10,375 nucleotides of DNA, from assembly GCA_011057845.1 (NCBI GenBank), contig DSDB01000595.1:1-10375 (forward strand), in the 5' to 3' direction. The stretch comes from Phycisphaerales bacterium. Its GTDB lineage: Bacteria; Planctomycetota; Phycisphaerae; Sedimentisphaerales; Anaerobacaceae. This document shows, one piece after another, positions 5,881 to 10,375 of this stretch (its first letter is position 1; each line of letters starts with the position of its first letter). Made by a program: the position numbers and the translations under genes. The notes below the pieces were generated by a model. It was not told where the DNA came from, searched no databases, and saw only the letters and a list, made by a program, of their open reading frames with translations.

Positions 5881-5908
5881 TTGTGGAAACGGGGCGCCCG
5901 GTTACAAT
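5881..5908 (+). promoter_or_regulatory. Candidate promoter before the methyltransferase gene
   Basis: TTGTGG (5881-5886) and TACAAT (5903-5908) are separated by 16 nt. They lie in the 112-nt gap after the second acyltransferase and leave a leader of about 65 nt before the ATG at 5979. Four to five of six positions match consensus in each box. It would let the methyltransferase be expressed independently of the operon upstream. Confidence 0.4.
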
Positions 5909-5978
5909 CAGGTCTATCCCGTCGTGAAGGGGGCCTCGCAACGGAGATAGGGTCTTCAAGAAGCATTTCAGGTGTTCA

Positions 5979-6812
5979 ATGACGCACAAGATACCACTGG
6001 ACAAACTCAAGGGAATCCCCACGACGCTGCTGTTGCCGCTGCGGGGCAGATGCCTCGAGACGCGGCGTTATGACGGCATCATCCACGATCCGAAGTCGGT
6101 CGAGATCGCCGATTCGCTGGACCACGACTTCAATCTGCACGACGTGCCCTGGGACGGGCAGGTCATGCTGGCGGTGCGGACCGAGATCCTCGACGAGGCC
6201 ACAAGGGAATTCCTCAACCGGCATCCGGATGGGGTCGTGGTGAATCTCGGGTGCGGACTGGATACCCGCGGGCATCGCATGGATAACGGGCGGGTTAGCT
6301 GGTACGACCTGGACCTGGCGGAGTGTATCGACATCCGGCGATGCTTCTTTGAGGAAAGCGCCCGCCATCGGTTTATCAGCAAGAGCGTGCTCGATTTCTC
6401 GTGGATGGACGACATCGAGAAAGGGCGAAAGACCCTGTTCATCGCCGAAGGGTTGCTGATGTACTTCCGCGAGGCGGATGTCCGGCGGATTCTGCTGGCA
6501 ATCAAGGAGCAGTTCCCCGATTCGGAGATTCTGTTCGAGGCGTATTCCCGACTGATGAAGATCTGCTCCTGGCATCGCTTCCATCGCCGTCGGCAGCGGC
6601 ATATCAAGGAGGCGTTTTCCATGTTCAAATGGGGGTTGTGGTCCGCCCGGGGGATGGAGCGATGGAGTCAGGGCATCCGCCTTCTCAAGGAATGGCACTA
6701 CCTGGACCGGCACCACCGGCGATGGGGGTGGCTGCGGCATCTGCGTCTGATTCGGCCGCTGCGGACGGGAATGCGGATCGTCCACCTGCACTTCCTGCCG
6801 GCGCTGAGCTGA
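5979..6812 (+). CDS. SAM-dependent O-methyltransferase, leucine carboxyl methyltransferase (LCM/TcmP-like) family
   Basis: A 277-aa cytoplasmic class I methyltransferase. The SAM-binding motif I is VVVNLGCGLDTRGHR (86-100), in the form typical of the LCM family (GCGxDTR). YDLDL (109-113) is the acidic end of strand 2, and IAEGLLMYF (155-163) is the family's diagnostic motif IV. The N-terminal helical cap (1-70) fits the family. The C-terminal 90 residues are unusually rich in Arg, His and Trp (HRFHRRRQRH at 199-208; LDRHHRRWGWLRHLRL at 242-257), suggesting contact with an anionic partner or membrane. Bacterial members methylate carboxylates or hydroxyls of small molecules; the substrate here is unknown. 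AGGTG at 5970-5974 is a weak ribosome site. It follows the lipid genes on the same strand but has its own possible promoter. Confidence 0.88.
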   Translation: MTHKIPLDKLKGIPTTLLLPLRGRCLETRRYDGIIHDPKSVEIADSLDHDFNLHDVPWDGQVMLAVRTEILDEATREFLNRHPDGVVVNLGCGLDTRGHRMDNGRVSWYDLDLAECIDIRRCFFEESARHRFISKSVLDFSWMDDIEKGRKTLFIAEGLLMYFREADVRRILLAIKEQFPDSEILFEAYSRLMKICSWHRFHRRRQRHIKEAFSMFKWGLWSARGMERWSQGIRLLKEWHYLDRHHRRWGWLRHLRLIRPLRTGMRIVHLHFLPALS

Positions 6813-6898
6813 GGGCCGCCACGCCACGGAGAAAACCCAAAACGAAAAAGGCCAAATGCAAAACCACAGCCCGAAACCCTGAGAAACCATCCCAAAAC

Positions 6899-6980
6899 TG
6901 TCACCCTGACCCTGGGCGCAGCGAAGGGGAAGGGTCTGGGCGTCGAAAACGAGAGATTCCTCGCTCCGCTCGGAATGACA
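6899..6980 (-). repeat. 82-nt dispersed repeat with inverted TGTCA ends
   Basis: On the minus strand the element begins TGTCATTCCGAGCGGAGCGA and continues to an imperfect inverted copy ending ...TCAGGGTGACA, so both ends read TGTCA inward. Elements beginning TGTCATTCxGAGCGxAGCGA and running into GGAATCTC are, from memory, widespread short repeats in many environmental bacteria. When translated they give the spurious HPDxxRSEG/RSARNDK peptides found in predicted proteins. It lies in the non-coding gap after the methyltransferase gene. A shorter relative is at 8093-8136. Confidence 0.6.
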
Positions 6981-7134
6981 AGCAACGTTTTGGGGTAGTT
7001 ATTCAACCCTCCGCGCGCCGGGGCAAAGGGTCGGCTTTGGATTTTGGGCCGTGGTCCTGGGTTTGTAGATGTCCATGCGGCGTGGACAATGACAGGGTCT
7101 TGCGGATGGATGCGCCGTCGGCCAGAATAGCGTG
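6981..7134. other. Non-coding spacer with a short hairpin at 7071-7087
   Basis: Together with the repeat at 6899-6980 this belongs to a 388-nt gap (6813-7200) without a believable gene. The long open frame crossing it is an out-of-frame continuation over the methyltransferase gene and the repeat. GTCCATG and CGTGGAC (7071-7077, 7081-7087) form a 7-bp stem including one G-U pair with a 3-nt loop. No promoter or known RNA was recognised. Confidence 0.4.
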
Positions 7135-7169
7135 GCCTGTCGTGAGGTGGTATCTCATGGCCGACAGGC
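7135..7169 (+). promoter_or_regulatory. Leader inverted repeat upstream of the truncated hydrolase gene
   Basis: GCCTGTCG (7135-7142) and CGACAGGC (7162-7169) are perfect 8-nt inverted repeats. Nested inside are TGAG (7143-7146) and CTCA (7154-7157), giving a 12-bp stem with a small TGGC bulge. It ends 31 nt before the start codon at 7201 and lies ahead of the AAGGAG ribosome site at 7188-7193. It could be an operator or an RNA leader structure. No regulator is nearby. Confidence 0.35.
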
Positions 7170-7200
7170 ATGGATACAACCAACATCAAGGAGTGTGCCG

Positions 7201-7593
7201 ATGAGACGCGTGTCAATGCCGAGGGTTGCGGCTCTGGTTCTGGTTATGGCGGCCGGGCGGCTTGGGGCCGGGGAACTCATGTATCCGGGCAGGGAGTGGA
7301 CCTCCAGAACACCCGGGCAGGCGGGGCTGGATGAGGGCAGACTCAAGGAATTGGCCCAATATGCGGGCGGCTGCGGCTGCGTGGTGCGGGGCGGCTACAT
7401 GGTGTACACCTGGGGCGAGGTCGGCCGCCGTCGGGATGTTGCCTCGGCCGTCAAACCCGTGTACATGCACTTCCTGCTTCGGGCGGTCCAGGACGGCAGG
7501 CTGGCCAGTCTGGATGAGCCCGTGGTCAAGCATGAGGGCCGCCTCAATGACCTCAACGAGGACCTGGGCTACAAGGACCGCCGGATCACATGA
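7201..7593 (+). pseudogene. N-terminal fragment of a serine beta-lactamase-family hydrolase, probably a pseudogene
   Basis: The ATG at 7201 follows an excellent AAGGAG (7188-7193) at 7-nt spacing. The product is 130 aa: a signal peptide (MRRVSMPRVAALVLVMAAGRLGAG), then a domain resembling the beta-lactamase/serine hydrolase (PF00144) family, with GGCGCVVRGGYMVYTWGE (56-73), the nucleophile motif SAVK (S82, K85) and VQDGRLASLDEPVV (96-109). The frame stops at a TGA right after DLGYKDRRIT, where family members normally continue (ITWRH-type) for another 200 or more residues carrying the Tyr and KTG-type catalytic motifs. The following 110 nt hold no continuation in any frame, so this looks like a deletion rather than a simple frameshift. 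The intact ribosome site and signal peptide suggest recent loss. Expression as a short secreted protein cannot be excluded, but it could not be a complete enzyme. Confidence 0.75.
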
Positions 7594-7624
7594 TTGAAGA
7601 AAACCGCCACCGGCTGCGTATAAT
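7594..7624 (+). promoter_or_regulatory. Candidate promoter of the YbjQ-family gene
   Basis: A perfect TATAAT (7619-7624) is preceded by TTGAAG (7594-7599) with a longish 19-nt spacer, and a TG lies four nt upstream of the -10 box. It starts right after the broken hydrolase gene and leaves a leader of about 70 nt before the ATG at 7703, so the downstream gene need not rely on read-through. Confidence 0.45.
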
Positions 7625-7702
7625 TTCACAGCTTCGCCCGGACCGCCGGCAGGCGTATGGTGCAGGTGTCAAGGCAGGATGGACTGTAAGGAGCATTGAC
7701 TT

Positions 7703-8032
7703 ATGAACGATGTGCAGATTTTCACGGTTCCGATCCTGATGGGGATCAACATTCAGCAGTACAAGGGCATCGTCATCGTCCGCAACGTCCGTGCGGTCAA
7801 TATCATCCGCGATTTTTTCACGTCGTTTCGCGACATCTTCGGCGGGCGCAGCGAGTCGTATCAGGAGGTCATGCGGCAGATGCAGGACGATGTCGTCCGC
7901 GAGGCCAAGGAGGAGGCCATCCGGCTGGGCGCCAATGCGATTGTGGGTTTCGAGCTGGACTACGAGACCGTCGGATCGAAGAACAAATCACTGCTGATGG
8001 CCTCGGCGCGCGGGACCGCGGTCGTTATCTGA
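7703..8032 (+). CDS. YbjQ/UPF0145 family (heavy-metal-binding domain-like) protein
   Basis: A 109-aa soluble protein that fits the full length of the YbjQ/UPF0145 family (about 100-110 aa). Diagnostic stretches are YKGIVIVRNVRAVNIIRDFF (20-39), FRDIFGGRSESYQ (42-54), and AIRLGANAIVGFELDYETVG (72-91), followed by MASARGTAVVI at the C-terminus. The family forms small alpha/beta oligomers of uncertain function, and the 'heavy-metal-binding' label is weakly supported. The start is secure: AAGGAG (7688-7693) with 9-nt spacing. It appears to be a single-gene unit with its own promoter, and it is convergent with the pectate lyase gene across a 146-nt gap containing a repeat. Confidence 0.92.
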   Translation: MNDVQIFTVPILMGINIQQYKGIVIVRNVRAVNIIRDFFTSFRDIFGGRSESYQEVMRQMQDDVVREAKEEAIRLGANAIVGFELDYETVGSKNKSLLMASARGTAVVI

Positions 8033-8092
8033 CGGGCCTTGTGTCCGCGCACCGTTGCGTGATATGGGTGGCGTCCGCGGAAAGGGCGAGTG

Positions 8093-8136
8093 GTCCCGTA
8101 CAAGACCGGGATGCTCATGCTGCGCTCCGCATGACA
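8093..8136 (-). repeat. Shorter relative of the TGTCAT repeat
   Basis: On the minus strand it begins TGTCATGCGGAGCGCAGCAT. This matches the first 18 or so positions of the element at 6980-6899 with about three differences and then diverges. TCATGC/GCATGA forms a 6-bp stem (8115-8120 with 8129-8134), and GGTC/GACC plus TCCC/GGGA pairs lie in the tail. It sits between the convergent ends of the YbjQ and pectate lyase genes. No poly-T tract follows, so it is not an obvious intrinsic terminator. Confidence 0.45.
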
Positions 8137-8178
8137 AGGGACGGTCGGCATTGTACGCAGGTGGCTCCGTTCAGACGA

Positions 8179-9519
8179 TCAGGGACTGGGGATCAGGCTG
8201 TTGAGCCAGACTTCAAGGTGCGTGTAGCCGCCGGCGTCGGGGGCCGGTTTGTTGGCGTCGGAGGGATCGGAGGGGTCGAGGCCGTGGGCCTTCTCCCACG
8301 CATCGGGAATCCCATCCTTGTCGCTGTCTTTCGGCGCGTCGGCCGACCGCAGGTCGGGCCAGCCGCCGACCTCCGCTTCATCGTTGATGATCCGGCCGGT
8401 TCCCTTTCGGACCTCATCGACGATACGGGCATCAACGCTGTCGCGTCTGGGAAGCGATGCGCCGGCGTGGGCCAGCACGCTCTCGAAGGCATCCAATGGC
8501 GATTGGGTCGTCACAAGCGCTGTCCGGATGGGCGACGACTGCTTGTAGGCCGCCGCCTGTGCGTCGGAGAATCTTGAGAAGGTCACGAGCGACCAGGGGT
8601 GCGCGGGGACTTTGCCGTTCATGGCGTTGTCCGCGAAGTACGCCGTCGCCGTCGGCGTTGATTCCGAGAAGGCCAGGGCGCCCGATGAATTGGGGCCGGC
8701 CTTGTAGTAGTTGCCGACGAAGTTCATTCTCGTGATGCTGTTGCTGCCCGGTCCGTCGGCGTTGTATCCGGCGGAACTGCCCGCCCAGTTATAGACCACG
8801 TTGTTACGGAAATCGAAAATGAAGCCCTCGGGGTCTTTCGAGCGGTCGTTGTAGTTGCCGGGCCGGGGCGAGCGGCCGCGATGATGGGCGTAGAGATTGT
8901 GGTGGAAGCTGTAGCCGTTGCCCCAGCCGCCGCGGATCAACGAGCCGTAACCGTGGGCGCCCTTGGCGTGGACGGATTGGTTCAGACTCTCGGAGATAAT
9001 GCACCACTGGACGGTGACATTGCCCAGTTGGCCGGAGGTCGAAGCCGAAAGCGTCTCATCGACGGCCCAGCTTGCGGAGCAGTGATCGAGGATGATATTG
9101 CGGCCGCCGCTGATGGAGATGGCGTCGACTTCCTTGCCCAGATTATCCCCCGGCCGACACCGCAGATACCGCACCATCACATGGTCGGCGGCTATCGTCA
9201 GGGCCTCGTCCTTGAGGCAGATGCCGTCGCCGGGGGCCGTCTGGCCGGCGATGGTGATATAGGGTTCGCGGATCGCCAGGGCCTTCTTGAGGGCGATGGT
9301 GCCGGAGACGCGGAATATGACCGTTCGCGGGCCTTGGGTCTCCACGGCCGTGCGAAGGGAGCCGGGGCCTGAATCGTCGAGGTTCGTCACGAACAACACC
9401 TTGCCCCCGCGCCCCCCTACGGCTTCGGCGCCAAATCCCTCGGCCCCGGGAAAAGCCGGCAACCCCCATACCCGCCCCAAGAGCAACAGGAACATCATCG
9501 TCATCACAGTATACTTCAT
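8179..9519 (-). CDS. Secreted pectate lyase (PL1-like parallel beta-helix) with C-terminal calcium-loop tail
   Basis: A 446-aa exported protein that should cleave polygalacturonate by beta-elimination. A signal peptide (residues 1-19: MKYTV then a MTMMFLLLLG core) precedes LPAFPGAEGFGAEAVGGRGG, a characteristic start in planctomycete and Bacteroidetes pectate lyases. The beta-helix follows, with GTIALKKALAIREPYITIAG, the conserved LDHCSASWAVDE (144-155, probable Ca2+ site) and HHNLYAHHRGRSPRPGNY (206-223), which carries Arg residues suited to catalysis. Residues about 398-446 hold a DSDKDGIPDAWEKAHGLDP calcium-loop module ending in GGYTHLEVWLNSL, common at the ends of secreted planctomycete enzymes. 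The ATG at 9519 is chosen because it gives a standard signal peptide; no clear ribosome site precedes it. It follows the SDR gene on the same strand after a 157-nt spacer that is mostly repeat. Confidence 0.9.
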   Translation of the reverse strand: MKYTVMTMMFLLLLGRVWGLPAFPGAEGFGAEAVGGRGGKVLFVTNLDDSGPGSLRTAVETQGPRTVIFRVSGTIALKKALAIREPYITIAGQTAPGDGICLKDEALTIAADHVMVRYLRCRPGDNLGKEVDAISISGGRNIILDHCSASWAVDETLSASTSGQLGNVTVQWCIISESLNQSVHAKGAHGYGSLIRGGWGNGYSFHHNLYAHHRGRSPRPGNYNDRSKDPEGFIFDFRNNVVYNWAGSSAGYNADGPGSNSITRMNFVGNYYKAGPNSSGALAFSESTPTATAYFADNAMNGKVPAHPWSLVTFSRFSDAQAAAYKQSSPIRTALVTTQSPLDAFESVLAHAGASLPRRDSVDARIVDEVRKGTGRIINDEAEVGGWPDLRSADAPKDSDKDGIPDAWEKAHGLDPSDPSDANKPAPDAGGYTHLEVWLNSLIPSP

Positions 9520-9562
9520 GGCCGGGACCATCAAGAGGGACAGAGGAAGACCATAGACCCAA

Positions 9563-9670
9563 GACGCACGACACACGACGTATGACACACGAGACAGGCA
9601 ATAGGCAATAGAATGGGCGCCGCTGAAGGCGGCTTCGACCGACGCAATACGATATACGATATACGAACGA
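9563..9670 (-). repeat. CGTATTGCG + GCC-hairpin and TCGTGTGTC spacer repeat, copy 3
   Basis: Read on the minus strand from 9670: phased units TTCGTCG, TTCGTATA, TCGTATA and TCGTATTGCG; then CGGTCGAAG; then the hairpin GCCGC-CTTCA-GCGGC; then CTATTGCCTATTGCC and TCGTGTGTC/TCGTGCGTC units. The segment 9616-9657 matches copy 2 (1145-1186) over 42 nt with about 7 mismatches, and the other units resemble copy 1 (51-115). It fills most of the spacer between the SDR stop and the pectate lyase start, with no coding sense. Confidence 0.6.
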
Positions 9671-9676
9671 CGAAAT

Positions 9677-10375
9677 TCAACGGACCATGACCTGCCCGCC
9701 GTCGGCCACGAGAGTCTGGCCGGTAATCATCCGGGCCTGGTCGGAGCACAGAAAAACGACGGCGTCGGCAATATCCTGGCCCTTAATCTCGCGGTTGATG
9801 GACTGCCTGGCGGTGTAGTAGCCGATGACCTCTTCGGGCTTGATACCGTGTTTCTTGGCACAGACCTTCATGTATTCGGGGTTCCATATCCTGGAGCCCT
9901 CGAAGACGTTGCCCGGCGCCACGCAGTTGACGCGGATGTCGTGCGCCCCTAGTTCCATCGCCCAGCCGCGGGCCATGTGGATCTCCCCGGCCTTGGTGGC
10001 GTTGTAGGCGGTGTTGTTCTTGCTGGCGTCGAGGCCCGTTTTTGAGCTGATATTGACGATGTTACCGCCGATGCCCTGCTCGACCATGATGCGGGCGGCC
10101 TGCCGAGCCATCAGGAAATAGCCCGTCAGGTTCACCTCCAGCGCCAGCCGCCACTTGTCCACGGGCATATCGACCAGCGCGTACGGCGGCGCGACGCCCG
10201 CGGCGTTGACAAGAATGTCCAGCCCGCCCCAGTTATTCAGGACGCTCTGGAAGGCGTCGCGGACACTGTTCTCATCAGTCACATTGCAGTTGACAACCAA
10301 GACGCCGGCCCCGGCTGGTGCAGCATGGTCTTCCAGGCCATGCTGCACGGGCTGGAAGCCCGTGCTACGGTTGGC
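9677..10375 (-). CDS. SDR-family dehydrogenase (partial, 5' end off the right edge), with an in-frame palindromic insert
   Basis: 232 residues are visible and the frame is open to the window edge. NVTD (31-34) ends the third Rossmann strand. NAAG (57-60), NISS (108-111), and the catalytic Y124 and K128 in YNATK follow, with VAPGNVFEGSRIW (152-164) and a C-terminal MITGQTLVADGGQ. The GSRIW and HGIKPEEVIGYY region resembles sorbitol-6-phosphate dehydrogenases and the SDR half of RhaD-type bifunctional rhamnulose-phosphate aldolases, so a sugar or sugar-phosphate substrate is likely. The N-terminal TGxxxGxG nucleotide site must lie to the right. Residues 4-20 (STGFQPVQHGLEDHAAP) are encoded by a double palindrome and do not look like SDR sequence. 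A GTG at 10348 could serve as a start, but the protein would then lack its cofactor site; a longer gene, or a 5'-truncated one, are the two readings. Confidence 0.88.
   Translation of the reverse strand, partial: ANRSTGFQPVQHGLEDHAAPAGAGVLVVNCNVTDENSVRDAFQSVLNNWGGLDILVNAAGVAPPYALVDMPVDKWRLALEVNLTGYFLMARQAARIMVEQGIGGNIVNISSKTGLDASKNNTAYNATKAGEIHMARGWAMELGAHDIRVNCVAPGNVFEGSRIWNPEYMKVCAKKHGIKPEEVIGYYTARQSINREIKGQDIADAVVFLCSDQARMITGQTLVADGGQVMVR
10318..10365. repeat. Double palindromic element read in frame inside the SDR gene
   Basis: Palindrome 1 has perfect 11-bp arms GTGCAGCATGG (10318-10328) and CCATGCTGCAC (10338-10348) around a 9-nt loop. Palindrome 2 has perfect 9-bp arms GCACGGGCT (10345-10353) and AGCCCGTGC (10357-10365) around GGA. 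They share GCAC at 10345-10348, and both loop regions carry CTTCCAG or CTGGAAG. From memory, GCACGGGCTGGAAGCCCGTG is a frequent dispersed repeat in planctomycete-type genomes, normally intergenic. Here it is translated on the minus strand as STGFQPVQHGLEDHA. Confidence 0.7.

Noticed and set aside
6401..7204. A 267-codon plus-strand open frame running past the methyltransferase gene
   Set aside because: Its first part is out of frame with a well-supported methyltransferase and its later part translates the TGTCAT repeat. There is no ribosome site or family similarity.
7591..7702. A simple frameshift or point mutation explaining the early stop of the hydrolase fragment
   Set aside because: No frame of the following 110 nt continues the family sequence, and the next gene with its own promoter and ribosome site begins at once, so the remaining two-thirds is missing rather than shifted.

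Overview
The window is about 10.4 kb of high-GC bacterial DNA. It most resembles Planctomycetota, probably Phycisphaerae-like. That is an inference, resting on three things: a secreted pectate lyase of the planctomycete/Bacteroidetes type with a calcium-loop tail, a GAF-SpoIIE phosphatase placed beside cmk and plsC, and spacers full of short palindromic repeats, one of them lying inside a reading frame. No rRNA, tRNA, CRISPR array, transposase, phage gene or toxin/defence gene was seen.

Layout. 1-860: a G-rich leader with phased TCGT repeats, a quadruplex-type run and a 19-nt tandem duplication, then a 160-aa conserved protein of unknown function with a CPxC motif (+). 861-1130: acylphosphatase (-), convergent with it, with two hairpins in the gap. 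1131-1492: divergent spacer with a repeat and a TATAAT box. 1493-4127: a tight operon on + made of a GAF + SpoIIE/PP2C phosphatase, cytidylate kinase (4-nt ATGA overlap) and a PlsC-type acyltransferase (10-nt overlap). 4189-6812: an unrecognised exported protein, a second PlsC paralogue and an LCM-family methyltransferase, all on +. 6813-7200: non-coding, with a repeat element and hairpins. 7201-7593: an N-terminal fragment of a serine beta-lactamase-like hydrolase, probably a pseudogene. 7703-8032: a YbjQ/UPF0145 protein. 8179-10375: the pectate lyase and a partial SDR dehydrogenase, both on -.

How the genes fit together. cmk supplies CDP for nucleotide and phospholipid (CDP-diacylglycerol) synthesis, and PlsC acylates lysophosphatidate, so the central block looks like a membrane-lipid and nucleotide housekeeping operon with a stress-type phosphatase at its head. 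Two PlsC paralogues enclose an exported protein, which points to a local duplication and a possible envelope role. The pectate lyase and the sugar-type SDR on the right may serve plant or algal polysaccharide use.

The strongest unusual signal is at the right edge. Two interlocked palindromes (10318-10365) are read in frame as part of the SDR, just before the third strand of its Rossmann fold. This recalls the Rickettsia palindromic elements that sit inside genes. At least three other short repeat families occur in the spacers. I found no clear multi-gene novel system.
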